64,000 bases of DNA from G965213525 sp965213525 (GTDB lineage Bacteria; Actinomycetota; Acidimicrobiia; Acidimicrobiales; Poriferisodalaceae): NCBI GenBank assembly GCA_965213525.1, contig OZ243889.1, positions 2,480,001 to 2,544,000 of the forward strand, in the 5' to 3' direction. Numbering within the stretch: position 1 is the stretch's first letter; each line of letters begins with the position of its first letter. Below, one piece after another: positions 47,574-57,101 of this stretch. Under the pieces are notes generated by a model. That model was given only the letters and a program-made list of their open reading frames with translations. It did not search any database and was not told where the DNA came from. The position numbers and the translations under genes are program-made.

Positions 47574-48452
47574 GTGCGCATCGTGGTGACCGGGGGCAAC
47601 AGCGGCATCGGCCGGGCGACCGCACTGCGCCTCGCCCGTTCGGGCCACCAGGTCATCGCCACGGCCCGCGACCCCAGCCGGGCGACCAAGTTGGTCGAGA
47701 GCGCAGAGGCCGAGTCGCTGGCCGTGACCGTGCAGCGCCTCGACGTCAGCGACGACGCCTCGGTGTCGGCCGCCTTCGACCAGATCCTGGGTGCCGGCGA
47801 TGTCGACGTGTTGGTCAACAACGCCGGCATCGGCTCGAACTTCACCTTCGAGGACGCCCCGATGGACGAGTGGCGATCGGTGTACGACACCAACGTGTTC
47901 GGACCGGTGCGCTGCACGCAGGCGGTGCTCGGCCACATGCGTCAGCGGGGCCGTGGCCACGTGTGCATGGTGTCGTCGGTGGTCGGACGCTTCGCCTCGA
48001 TCGGCCAAGCCGTCTACACGTCGTCGAAGTGGGCGATGGAGGGCTACAGCGAGGTCCTCGCCCTGGAGGTCGCTCCCTTTGGCATCGACGTGTCGATCGT
48101 CGAACCCGGGGTCACCCGCACCGCCATCCTCGCCAAGAACACGACGTGGCCAGAGGGCGCCTACGACGACGCCTACCGGCGGATGTTCGCCATGTACGCC
48201 GCGCTGATCCCCGGCGCGCCCGAGCCCGAGCTGACCGCCGAGATCATCGAGGCCGCCATCGGTTCAGACGGCTCGCAACTGCGGTGGCGCTCGGGTCCTG
48301 ACGCCGAGGCGCTCATCAGCGCCCGGCACGACATGGACGACGCCGAGCTCCTCTCGCTGGCCACCGCCGACGAGGACGCCTACATCGAGGTGTGGCGGGA
48401 GCGCTTCGGCATCGATCTCGCTCCCGGCTTCGCCGCACCGCCACCCGCCTGA
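47574..48452 (+). CDS. short-chain dehydrogenase/reductase
   Basis: 292 aa. Classical SDR: cofactor motif TGGNSGIGRAT, NNAG (VLVNNAGIGS), catalytic Ser in MVSSVVG and Y-x-x-x-K in VYTSSKWAMEGYSEV. Substrate unknown. GTG 47574 follows the last TAGGGT of a triple repeat (47560-47565) by 8 nt, indicating a leaderless transcript from a duplicated promoter. Confidence 0.9.
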   Translation: MRIVVTGGNSGIGRATALRLARSGHQVIATARDPSRATKLVESAEAESLAVTVQRLDVSDDASVSAAFDQILGAGDVDVLVNNAGIGSNFTFEDAPMDEWRSVYDTNVFGPVRCTQAVLGHMRQRGRGHVCMVSSVVGRFASIGQAVYTSSKWAMEGYSEVLALEVAPFGIDVSIVEPGVTRTAILAKNTTWPEGAYDDAYRRMFAMYAALIPGAPEPELTAEIIEAAIGSDGSQLRWRSGPDAEALISARHDMDDAELLSLATADEDAYIEVWRERFGIDLAPGFAAPPPA

Positions 48453-48487
48453 GCTCGGCCCGTCACCGGCCGGTAGGTTCGGCGCCG

Positions 48488-49051
48488 GTGATCCTGTCCG
48501 ACCGCAGCCTGCGCACCCAGCTCGCCGCCGGTCGCATCTCGATCGAGCCCTTCGACGACGCCAACGTGCAGCCGTCCTCCATCGATCTCACGCTGTCGCC
48601 GAGCTTCCGGGTGTTCTTGAACCACACCAGGGGCGTCATCGACGTGCGCGAGGACGTCTCGGACCTGACCGAACCCGTCGAGGTCGACGGCGATCGGGCC
48701 TTCATGCTGCACCCCGGTGAGTTCGTGCTGGGAGCGACCGCGGAGACCGTCGGCGTGCCCGACGACCTCGTCGCACGACTCGAGGGGAAGTCGTCGCTGG
48801 GGCGCCTCGGGTTGCTGATCCACTCGACGGCGGGGTTCATCGACGCCGGCTTCTGCGGCCAGATCACCCTCGAGCTGTCCAACGTGGCGACCCTGCCGAT
48901 CACCCTCTACCCCGGCATGCGGATCGGCCAGATCAGCTTCTTGCAGATGACGACCCCCGCCGACCGGCCCTACGGCTCGCCGGGACTGGGCTCGAAGTAC
49001 CAGGGCCAACGCGGGGCGACGGCCTCTGAGGGCCACCGCAACTTCGGCTGA
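48488..49051 (+). CDS. dcd: dCTP deaminase
   Basis: 187 aa trimeric dUTPase-fold enzyme. Motifs: NVQPSSIDLTLSPSFRVF, RLEGKSSLGRLGLLIHSTA with the following GFIDAGFCGQITLEL, and C-terminal GSKYQGQRGATAS. It deaminates dCTP; actinobacterial relatives can be bifunctional and make dUMP directly. GTG 48488 is 8 nt after TAGGTT (48474-48479), probably leaderless. Convergent with the glycosidase. Confidence 0.93.
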   Translation: MILSDRSLRTQLAAGRISIEPFDDANVQPSSIDLTLSPSFRVFLNHTRGVIDVREDVSDLTEPVEVDGDRAFMLHPGEFVLGATAETVGVPDDLVARLEGKSSLGRLGLLIHSTAGFIDAGFCGQITLELSNVATLPITLYPGMRIGQISFLQMTTPADRPYGSPGLGSKYQGQRGATASEGHRNFG

Positions 49052-49096
49052 GCGACGCCGGGTCCAAGAGGTCGTACCACTCGGCGGCCTGACCGT

Positions 49097-51445
49097 TCAG
49101 GGTGCCGTCGACGACGGCGGCGGCTGGTCAGCCCGCCGGTCGATCTCGTGGTGGCCCGCGGGGTGGCGGCTGCCGGCGTGGTCGAACGGGAGGGGGCTGT
49201 CGACGACGAGGCGCTCACCGGTGACCCTGACCGACAGCGGTCCGGCCGGCGTGGGCGCGCTGCCCTCGGCCCAGTCGAGGTGCCCGAGGGCCGGCTCGAC
49301 GGCGGCGACGGCGAACCCCGGGGCCGCCGGACGAATCCCCAGCACCGTGGTGATCAGGTCGCGGGTCGGCGTCGAGGACCAGCCGTGACAGGTCGTCCCG
49401 CTGAACCAGGTCTCGCCCCACGACGTCGGCGAGCGATCGAGCAGCCACCGCCAATCGAGGCAGGCCTCGGCGACCAGATCGGCCCGCCCGGCGGCGACGA
49501 GGGCGTCGTGGACGACGTAGCGGAAGAAAGGCTGGGCCCGTACGACCTGGCGGTCCACGTCCCACCACGGCTCGGGGGGACCGGTGAACAGGTACGACCC
49601 GCCAAGGGGCGATTCCGAGCCCGGCGGCGCCGGTCCGTCCGGCACCGAGAACGTGGCGTGGACGAGGTGGTCGGCGTCGGTGAGCACCTCGGTGAGGCGG
49701 GCGTGGCGGTCCGGCGGGGCGACACCGCCGACGATGACTGCGGCCTGGGCGTGCTGGGAGGCCGCCGGGTGGGGGGCGCCGTCGACGAGCCGGTCGACGT
49801 AGCGGCCCCTGGCTGGGTCCCAGCAGCGCTCGATCCCGGCGGCGAGCCGTTCGTGGCGGCGGCGGGCGCGCCGGGCGGTGCCGTGGTCGCCGAGGTGCTC
49901 AGCCATCTCGGCCACCTCGACGAGCGCCCTGGCCCACAGACCGGCCAGGACGGTGCTGGTGCCGTCGGTGCGCACCGATGCCCAATCGACGATCACCCAA
50001 CCGGGCACGTCGGTCGGGACGCCCCGGTCGTCACAGAACGGGTCGAACCACTCACACACCCCGGCCGCGACCCGCACGAGCGGGGCGAGGGCCTCGTCGT
50101 CGTCGACGTGGCGGAACAGGTTCCACACCGAGTGCACCCAGTGCAGCGCCCAGTCGGGGATGATCGACAGATCGCTGACCTCGAGGTCCCCGGCGACCGC
50201 CATGGGCAACATCCCGTCAGGACGGGGGGCGGCGGCCAGCACGGGGTGCCAGCGGGCCAGCGACCAGTCGTCGTTGGTGGCCAGATCGACCATCTGGTGC
50301 ACGACCGAGTCCCCGGTCCAGGCTCGCTGCTCGCGGGTGGGGCAATCGACGTAGGCGTCCAGCGAGCAGGCCGTGACGGTGCGCCGACCGATCTGCCAGA
50401 TGCGATCGAGTCGCTCGTCCGAGCAGGCAAGGCTGTGCCCACCGGTGACCGGATGCAGCCGCTCGCGCACCGTCGCGGTCCGCAGCACCGCATCCTGCTC
50501 GCTGCGCCAGCGCAGACCTCGCAACCCGTAGACGTCGACGCTCTCGACGGCGCTGTCGTCGTAGGGCCCGCCGACGGTGACGGCGAGGGCGGCGTCGTGT
50601 TCGTCGGGCGCGGGGCGCCCGGCGTCGTCGAGTCGCTCGGCCACCTCCACGGTGACCGTCGAGCCGGGCGGACCGACGACGTCGAGCACGAGGGTCCCGA
50701 CGACGACCTCGTCGGTGGCCAGCGCATCGTCGCCGTGCGGCGCGAGCGTCCGGTCACCCCGGATCGGACGGGTGAGGGGACGCCCGGCGAACGGGCCGAC
50801 CGGGTGGGTCGGGGGGCCGGCCGAGCCGGAAGCGCCGAACACGTGGGCGCGTCGCACCACCACCGGGCGGGCGCGGTCCGCCGGCGCCGAGGCCCGGGCC
50901 GGGGCCGGGGCCGGGGTGCGCAACGTCTCGGTGCCCCGGCCCGAGATGCCACCCCCCGGCGTCGCTGACCACCCGTCGAGCACCATGCCGGTCCACGTCG
51001 CGTCCGAACCCACCACCTGAGCACCGCCGACGTGGAGCTCGACGGCCACCGCCCCGTGGCGCAGATCGCTCGACCCCGGGGGAGGGGGCGACCAGGCCGT
51101 CGCCTCTGGATCGAAGGTGGCGAGCACCGTCACCTCGTTCTCGCCTCGACGCAGGACGGTGGCGACGTCGGCGTCGTCCCACCGTGCCCTGGCCATCGAT
51201 GCGCGCACCGGGCCGGCGCCGATCGACCGGCCGTTGATCGACCAGCGGGCTCGTCCCACGACCGCCAGCCGAACCGGGGCCACCTCGGGGAGCTCGTCGA
51301 TCTCGAACCGACCGCAGATCGCCACGGTGTGTCGCCGATCAGACGGCGCATCCGCCGCCCACACCCACCGCGCGTGCCATGCCCCCGGGGGGAACGCACC
51401 GGGCTCGCAGGGAGGGAGGGGTTCGATGACCAGATCGTCCCACAC
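49097..51445 (-). CDS. GH78-like alpha-L-rhamnosidase family protein
   Basis: 782 aa. Two N-terminal beta-sandwich domains (about 1-320) and an alpha/alpha-barrel (about 350-700) carrying the GH78 segment YVDCPTREQRAWTGDSVVHQ, followed by WSSTPTRDLITTVLGIRP and a C-terminal beta domain. No signal peptide, so probably cytoplasmic. The substrate, rhamnosides or related sugars, is inferred from family. GTG 51445 starts near tRNA-Gly; no ribosome site recognised. Confidence 0.8.
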   Translation of the reverse strand: MWDDLVIEPLPPCEPGAFPPGAWHARWVWAADAPSDRRHTVAICGRFEIDELPEVAPVRLAVVGRARWSINGRSIGAGPVRASMARARWDDADVATVLRRGENEVTVLATFDPEATAWSPPPPGSSDLRHGAVAVELHVGGAQVVGSDATWTGMVLDGWSATPGGGISGRGTETLRTPAPAPARASAPADRARPVVVRRAHVFGASGSAGPPTHPVGPFAGRPLTRPIRGDRTLAPHGDDALATDEVVVGTLVLDVVGPPGSTVTVEVAERLDDAGRPAPDEHDAALAVTVGGPYDDSAVESVDVYGLRGLRWRSEQDAVLRTATVRERLHPVTGGHSLACSDERLDRIWQIGRRTVTACSLDAYVDCPTREQRAWTGDSVVHQMVDLATNDDWSLARWHPVLAAAPRPDGMLPMAVAGDLEVSDLSIIPDWALHWVHSVWNLFRHVDDDEALAPLVRVAAGVCEWFDPFCDDRGVPTDVPGWVIVDWASVRTDGTSTVLAGLWARALVEVAEMAEHLGDHGTARRARRRHERLAAGIERCWDPARGRYVDRLVDGAPHPAASQHAQAAVIVGGVAPPDRHARLTEVLTDADHLVHATFSVPDGPAPPGSESPLGGSYLFTGPPEPWWDVDRQVVRAQPFFRYVVHDALVAAGRADLVAEACLDWRWLLDRSPTSWGETWFSGTTCHGWSSTPTRDLITTVLGIRPAAPGFAVAAVEPALGHLDWAEGSAPTPAGPLSVRVTGERLVVDSPLPFDHAGSRHPAGHHEIDRRADQPPPSSTAP

Positions 51446-51512
51446 CGCCCCGGGGTGCGACGCCAGCTCGGACTGCCGGCCAGGGTCGGCGCTGCTATCG
51501 TCGCCGAACCCT

Positions 51513-51586
51513 GCGGGTGTAGTTCAATGGTAGAACATCAGCTTCCCAAGCTGAGAACGCGAGTTCGATTCTCGTCACCCGCTCCA
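51513..51586 (+). tRNA. tRNA-Gly(CCC), CCA encoded
   Basis: Acceptor GCGGGTG/CACCCGC, anticodon stem TCAGC/GCTGA around TTCCCAA (anticodon CCC), T loop TTCGATT, discriminator T, then genomic CCA at 51584-51586. A TATCGT -10-like box is at 51496-51501. Confidence 0.95.
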
Positions 51587-51640
51587 GGCGCCCGGACCGC
51601 CCATCGAGACGCGGACCAACGGCATAAGGTGCACCTCATC

Positions 51641-52756
51641 ATGAGTGTGCAGCTGCCCCGACCGAGCGGTCACCCGTGGGACCGTCCGGTGATCGTGACC
51701 GGCGCCGCCGGCTTCATCGGATCCCACCTCGTCGATGCGCTGCTCGACCAGGGCGCCACGGTCTACGGCGTCGACGACCTCGACCCCTGGTACGACGTCG
51801 AGCAGAAGAGGGCGAACCTAGCGCCCGCCTCCGCCAACCCCCGTTTCCGCTTCCTCCAGGCGAGCGTCACCGATCGTTCGCTGCGGTCGTGGTGGCACGA
51901 GGCGTCGACGGTCTTCCACCTCGCCGGTCGACCCGGCGTCCAGGACTCCTGGGGCTTGCGCTTCGGCGAGTACGTGCAGCGCAACGTCACCGACACCAAC
52001 GCCGTCCTCGACGCTGCGCTGCACGCCGGTGTCGACCGGGTCGTGCTCGCGTCGAGCTCATCGATCTACGGCCACCAGGGCGCCGCGGACGAGGGGCGCG
52101 CTCCCCGGCCCATCAGCCCCTACGGGGTGACGAAGTTGGCGGCCGAGCAGCTGGCTGGGGTGTACGGCGCCCGAGGCCTCGACGTGACCTGTCTCCGCTA
52201 CTTCACGGTCTTTGGCCCGCGCCAGCGTCCTGACATGGCGATCCGCCGCCTCATCGAGGCCACCGGTTCCGGCCCGGCGTTCGTGCGTCGGGGCAGCGGC
52301 GAGCAGCGACGGGAGTTCACCTACGTCGCCGATGTCGTCGCTGCGACCCTGGTCGCGGCCCACGCCCCCGGCGTCGTCGGTCGCTCGCTCGATGTCAGCG
52401 GCGGGGTGACGGCCTCGCTCAACGACGTCGTCGGACTCGTCGAGGAGCTCACCGAACGTCGGGTCGACATGGTGAGCACCGCCGGCGCCGACGGCGACCC
52501 CCCGACCGTCGCCGCCGACCTCTCGGCCGCCCGAGCTGAGCTGGGATGGGAGCCGAGGTGGACGTTCACCGCCGGCCTGGCCGCCCAGCTCGAGTGGCAC
52601 GCCAACGACGGGACCCGTCCTCGGTGGTCGGTCCCGCCATCGCCATGGCGGGCTGATCGGGTCGTGGCCGCCGGTCGCGCCCCGACACCCGCCAGGCGAC
52701 CGCAGCACTGGCGAGCAGCGCCACCGTCCAGACCCACGAGCCCACCCAGTCGGTGA
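51641..52756 (+). CDS. NAD-dependent epimerase/dehydratase (UDP-sugar epimerase type)
   Basis: 371 aa extended SDR: TGAAGFIGSHLVDALLDQGA at residues 20-39, FHLAGRPGVQDSW, VLASSSSIYG and catalytic YGVTK (SPYGVTKLAAEQL). Probably acts on UDP- or dTDP-sugars for surface glycans. ATG 51641 follows TAAGGT (51625-51630) by 10 nt. The last ~60 codons overlap antisense with the converging membrane-protein gene (52566-52756) and form an Arg/Pro-rich tail beyond the enzyme domain. Confidence 0.87.
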   Translation: MSVQLPRPSGHPWDRPVIVTGAAGFIGSHLVDALLDQGATVYGVDDLDPWYDVEQKRANLAPASANPRFRFLQASVTDRSLRSWWHEASTVFHLAGRPGVQDSWGLRFGEYVQRNVTDTNAVLDAALHAGVDRVVLASSSSIYGHQGAADEGRAPRPISPYGVTKLAAEQLAGVYGARGLDVTCLRYFTVFGPRQRPDMAIRRLIEATGSGPAFVRRGSGEQRREFTYVADVVAATLVAAHAPGVVGRSLDVSGGVTASLNDVVGLVEELTERRVDMVSTAGADGDPPTVAADLSAARAELGWEPRWTFTAGLAAQLEWHANDGTRPRWSVPPSPWRADRVVAAGRAPTPARRPQHWRAAPPSRPTSPPSR

Positions 52757-54065
52757 CACCCGGGTCGCGCAGATCCGGGAACAGCGTGGACCACCACCGA
52801 CGCCCGGGGTTCGAGGTCGACTCGAAGTCCACGATGATCGTGTTGCGACCCGTCGAGGCCTCCACGACGAGCCACAGCCAGCCAGCCGAGCCGAGCAGCG
52901 ATCCGACGACGATCGGCGCCACCAACGCTCGGACTCGATCGGCCAGCACGGCGATGGCGACCACGACGACGGGCAGCACCACGACGACCTGACGCCCCGG
53001 CCACCACCAGCCCTGCATGGTGAGCGCCACCCAGGTGGCGACCGCCCAGCCGGCGAGCACCGCAGCCACCAGCAGTCGTGCCCCGCGCTGGGGCGAACGG
53101 GCCATCGCCGCCACTGCGGCCGGGATGACCAGCAGCGACGGGGTCCAGGCGCCGAGCCCGAAGCCCCGGTCGACGAGCAGCCCCACGAGACGACGCGTCC
53201 GGGCCAGGTAGTTCGGGTCGCTGCCGAGCACCTGCAACTCGCCGTCGACGAAGTGGTCTCCGGCGGCGTAGACGGTCCACCCGCCGTAGATGCGCTGGTG
53301 GACGACGACGTACACCAGCCCGGCGACGGCGAGCGACGTCGCCACCGTGATCGCCCGACGCCGGTCCTGACCCCACAGTCGCCAGAGCAGCCCGATCGCC
53401 AGGACCGCAGCGACCGTGGCGTACTTGACGGCCAGCCAGGGCAGGGCGACGACCGCCGTGGTGACGACCAGCAGCGCCCGACGGTCGAGGCGGCCGGCCA
53501 GCGCGCCGACGCCGGCGACGACGCACAGCCCGGCCGGCAGCTCGGGGTAGACCTGGGTGGCATAGGAGGTCAACGGCGGGGCGACGAAGCACGATGCCAC
53601 CACCGGGGTCGCCACGCCGAGGGGCACGCCGAAGCGCCGCACCGCGACCCAGAGCGTGACCGCTGCCGCCGACGCGCCGATCGCGGCCAGCGCCGCCTTC
53701 GCCGCCGGCCAGCCACCGAGACGCATCGGGACCGCCAGCAGCGCCGGCAGCAGCGGGTCGTGGGGGCTGATGCGTTGACCTGCATCGTCCAGGTCGATCG
53801 TCTGTGGGTTCAGCTCGACCTCGTGGAACGCCAGGTACTCCTCGGCTGCGATCTCATCGCTGATGTCGAGGTCGAAGTCGGTGCCGAGGCTGAGGGCGCT
53901 GAGGAGGTACTGCGGCTCATCAGCGCTGGTGCGGGCGCCATCGGTCGCCCTCGCGTCGAGCGCCGCCAGGGCGACGGCGAAGGTGAGCCCGCCGACGAGG
54001 AGGAGTGCCCGTCGAAGGTTCACCACCCGGTCGGCCGGCCCAGATCGGACCGACTGCGAGGTCAT
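52566..54065 (-). CDS. polytopic membrane protein, glycosyltransferase-39/PMT-like
   Basis: 499 aa with about ten membrane helices. After helix 1 comes TSADEPQYLLSALSLGTDFD, a luminal-type loop with Asp-Glu as in GT-C transferases, then SPHDPLLPALLAVPMRLGG, also typical. Probably transfers sugar from a lipid-linked donor; unproven. The hydrophilic C-terminal tail overlaps the epimerase gene antisense by 191 nt. Pairing with the epimerase suggests envelope glycan synthesis. Confidence 0.75.
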   Translation of the reverse strand: MTSQSVRSGPADRVVNLRRALLLVGGLTFAVALAALDARATDGARTSADEPQYLLSALSLGTDFDLDISDEIAAEEYLAFHEVELNPQTIDLDDAGQRISPHDPLLPALLAVPMRLGGWPAAKAALAAIGASAAAVTLWVAVRRFGVPLGVATPVVASCFVAPPLTSYATQVYPELPAGLCVVAGVGALAGRLDRRALLVVTTAVVALPWLAVKYATVAAVLAIGLLWRLWGQDRRRAITVATSLAVAGLVYVVVHQRIYGGWTVYAAGDHFVDGELQVLGSDPNYLARTRRLVGLLVDRGFGLGAWTPSLLVIPAAVAAMARSPQRGARLLVAAVLAGWAVATWVALTMQGWWWPGRQVVVVLPVVVVAIAVLADRVRALVAPIVVGSLLGSAGWLWLVVEASTGRNTIIVDFESTSNPGRRWWSTLFPDLRDPGVTDWVGSWVWTVALLASAAVAWRVSGRDRRPRPDQPAMAMAGPTTEDGSRRWRATRAGRPGRR

Positions 54066-54117
54066 CGCCGATGACAGACGCCAACCGGGCGCTCGGTCGG
54101 CGCTGGCCGACGAGCGG

Positions 54118-54816
54118 TCAGGCCGTGGCGGCGGTCAGGTCGGTCGTCGTCACGAGGATCCGCGCCGCTGAGGAGGCGCTGATCCCGATGACACCGCCGT
54201 CCTCCATCGACAGGGTCGTGGTGCCGTCCGGCGCCAGTGACACGACCGTCCCACGACGCCCCGGCATGACCCCACCCTCCTCCAGGTAGGCGAGCTCGCC
54301 CGGCTGGAACTCCAGCTCCTCGGGGATCCGTTGCACGACGAACCCGCAGCGCAGCGCCATCGCGCTCACCGCACGAGCACCGACGGGCGGCGCGTAGTCG
54401 GCACCCGGGATGGGGTTGCCGTGGGGACAGGTGTTCGGGTCGCCGAGCACGCGGACGAGCGCCGCCTCGACAGCCGGTGAGATGACGTGCTCCCAGCGGC
54501 CGGCCTCGTGGTGCGCATCGGCCCAGCTCAGCTCGAGCATGTCGGTGAGGAATCGTTCGGCCAGCCGGTGGCGGCGCACCACCGTCATCGCCAGCTGGCG
54601 ACCCTCCTCGCTGAGGGAGATGACGGCGCTGTCATCGATCTCGACGATGCCCTCGCGCTCCATGCGCCGCACCATCTCCGAGACCGCCGGGCGCGACACC
54701 CGCAACCGTTCGGCGATGCGGGCCTGGATGACCTCGACGCCGTCCTCGGCGAGCTCGAAGATCGTCTCGCTGTACTCCTCGAACGCCGGGTGGTGCTCAG
54801 CGGGCGTGTACGGCAT
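54118..54816 (-). CDS. DtxR/IdeR/MntR-family metalloregulator
   Basis: 232 aa with all three domains: winged HTH (IQARIAERLRVSRPAVSEMV), metal-binding dimerisation domain (ADAHHEAGRWEHVIS with H102/H103/E104, and TCPHGNPIPG with C130/H132) and a C-terminal SH3-like/FeoA domain. Represses metal uptake genes when Fe(II) or Mn(II) is bound; the exact metal cannot be told. ATG 54816 is 6 nt after TATCCT (54823-54828, minus), a leaderless start. Confidence 0.9.
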   Translation of the reverse strand: MPYTPAEHHPAFEEYSETIFELAEDGVEVIQARIAERLRVSRPAVSEMVRRMEREGIVEIDDSAVISLSEEGRQLAMTVVRRHRLAERFLTDMLELSWADAHHEAGRWEHVISPAVEAALVRVLGDPNTCPHGNPIPGADYAPPVGARAVSAMALRCGFVVQRIPEELEFQPGELAYLEEGGVMPGRRGTVVSLAPDGTTTLSMEDGGVIGISASSAARILVTTTDLTAATA

Positions 54817-55039
54817 CCGCGGAGGATACCAGCGCCACGAGACGTCAGGGGGGCCCGCCTGGTGCCGATAGGACACCCTGCCACGATCGTCGACGGTCCT
54901 GACGACGCACCCGGGAGAGGAGGTGCGCCGCAACGCACCGGGCGCTGGCGTGGGGTGGCACCTGCTGGGGTTCGGCCGGCCGGCCCGGCGTGCGGCGCTG
55001 GTACCGTCCGCGGCGCCCGGCGTGGGAACAGGAGGGGAC

Positions 55040-56959
55040 GTGTTCCGAGCCCGGTCGCAGTCGATGGCGTTCGCCGTGCTCGTCGCCAGCTCGGTGCTGA
55101 CGTCGTCGAGCCCGGCGGCCGGTTCCGCACCGCACGACCCGACGCCGGTGACCGCATCGGACGATCCGACGTCGGCTGACGCTCTGACGTTGGCCGAGCG
55201 TCACGCTCCGGTCGTCGTCTTGAAGGCGCAGTCCGGCCCGTGTGACCCCGACGGCGAGCCGTTCGCCCCCATGCCCGTCGACGTCGTGCTCGACAACGAC
55301 GACGTCACGCTGCGCCAGGCCGGCGAAGGTGACCCCGTGGTCCGTCGGGGCCCGACGGCCTCGGACCTGCACGGGCGCGGCCAGGGCTTCTTCCTCGACT
55401 TCAACGGGCTCACGCTCGACCCCGGGTGCGTGTACGAACAGGACTACGACACCTACACCGAGGGCGTGGACCCGGTGGTCTACGCGCGCGTCGTCAGCCA
55501 GCCCGACGCACCCGGCCAGCTCGCGCTCCAGTACTGGTTCTACTGGTACTTCAACGATTGGAACAACAGCCACGAGAGCGACTGGGAGTTCATCCAGGTG
55601 CTCTTCGACGCCTCGTCGATCGAAGAGGCCCTCGAGACCGACCCCACCGCTGTCGGCTACGCCCAGCACGAAGGCGGTGAGCGGGCCTCCTGGGAGGGCG
55701 ACAAGCTCCAGCGCGACGGCACCCACCCGGTCGTGTACCCCTCGGCCGGCTCCCACGCCAGCTACTTCGAGTCGTCGACGTTCCTCGGTCGCAACGGCAC
55801 TGAGGGGTTCGGCTGTGACACCACCCGGGGCCCGTCGGTCATCACACGACCCGGCGTCGTCATGCTCCCCGACACCGCCGACGCGGCCGACGAGTTGGCG
55901 TGGATCGACTTCGCCGGTCGCTGGGGCGAACGACAGGCGGGCGTCTTCGACGGACCCACCGGCCCCAGCACCAAGACGCGGTGGACTGACCCGATCGGCT
56001 GGCACGACGACCTCCGTCCGGCGAGCGTGACCATCCCCGGGGGGGCCGAGAGCAACGAGACCATCCTCGACACCTTCTGCGACGTGGTCGCGTTCGGTTC
56101 TGACCAGCTCCGCCTCGCCCAGCGGTCGCCGGTGCGCACGGTGGTGATCCTGGCGGTGGTGGGCCTGTTGGCCCGCTCGATCGCAGCGCGCACGTCGTGG
56201 TCGAGCGTCCCTGCCACCCCGCTGCGTCGGCGTCGACGCACCGGCCAGATGATCCGCGGTGCCTTCGAGTCGTACTGGACCTCCAGAGGCGCCATGATCG
56301 GCGTCGCGCTCGCCTACCTCCCGGCCGCGACGGTCGTCGGGATCGTCGCTGCCGCCACGGACTTCACGGCCGGACAGGCCGTCGCCGGCGCCCTCACCAG
56401 CGTGATGGTCGTCGTCGCCGCTGCGTGGATCGCTGCGTTCTGGCACCTCGCCAGCGACGATCACGATCAGGCGTTCACCGGCGCCGTGGCGCTCGTCGTC
56501 CACCAGCTGCCCCAGCTGATCGCCACCATCGCCCGGGCTGCCATCATCGTCATCGTCTTGGCCGCGACCGTCGTCGGCGTGCCCTGGGCGATCCGCCAGG
56601 CCGTTCGCTACCAGTTCGTGATCCCTGTCGTGATCACCGAGCACCGCAGCGGCGCCGACGCCTTGGCCCGCAGCAGCGAGCTCGTGCGCGCAAGGTGGTG
56701 GAGGACGGCGCTCACCTTGGCGCTGTTCTCCGCGCTCGCCGCGCTGATCAGCACCGCCACGCAGCTCGTCTTGCTCGTCCTGTCCGACGGGGCGCCGCTG
56801 TGGGCCTATCTCGCCGGCTCGTTCACGGCCCTCGGGCTCGTCGTGCCGCTGGTCGCCTCTCCCGCCGTCTTCTTGTACGGCGACGCCGCCGCCGACCGAG
56901 CAGACGACGGGCAGGCCGATCCCCACGACCCCGCTGAGCTCGAACGAGCCCGGGTCTGA
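55040..56959 (+). CDS. exported Vps62-like domain protein fused to a membrane domain
   Basis: 639 aa. A signal peptide (to about residue 30) leads into a Vps62-related domain (about 45-350) with the hallmark aromatic run LQYWFYWYFNDWNNSHESDW and VYPSAGSHASYFESSTFLG. A first membrane helix follows (about 365-385), then a polytopic C-terminal domain with five or so helices resembling membrane domains of glycerophosphodiesterase-like proteins. Function unknown. GTG 55040 has AGGAGGGG 2-4 nt upstream. Ends in an acidic tail. Confidence 0.7.
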   Translation: MFRARSQSMAFAVLVASSVLTSSSPAAGSAPHDPTPVTASDDPTSADALTLAERHAPVVVLKAQSGPCDPDGEPFAPMPVDVVLDNDDVTLRQAGEGDPVVRRGPTASDLHGRGQGFFLDFNGLTLDPGCVYEQDYDTYTEGVDPVVYARVVSQPDAPGQLALQYWFYWYFNDWNNSHESDWEFIQVLFDASSIEEALETDPTAVGYAQHEGGERASWEGDKLQRDGTHPVVYPSAGSHASYFESSTFLGRNGTEGFGCDTTRGPSVITRPGVVMLPDTADAADELAWIDFAGRWGERQAGVFDGPTGPSTKTRWTDPIGWHDDLRPASVTIPGGAESNETILDTFCDVVAFGSDQLRLAQRSPVRTVVILAVVGLLARSIAARTSWSSVPATPLRRRRRTGQMIRGAFESYWTSRGAMIGVALAYLPAATVVGIVAAATDFTAGQAVAGALTSVMVVVAAAWIAAFWHLASDDHDQAFTGAVALVVHQLPQLIATIARAAIIVIVLAATVVGVPWAIRQAVRYQFVIPVVITEHRSGADALARSSELVRARWWRTALTLALFSALAALISTATQLVLLVLSDGAPLWAYLAGSFTALGLVVPLVASPAVFLYGDAAADRADDGQADPHDPAELERARV

Positions 56960-57101
56960 GCACCCGAGCCCGCAGCGGGTCAGGAGAGCTCGAACGCTGG
57001 TCATGGGGCGGTCGGCCTTGAGGCTGAGGGGCGACGGCCGACTGAGCGTCGGAGCGGTCGAGCTCGTCGCCGCCGATGCGACAGAACGGGGAGCCCCACA
57101 C

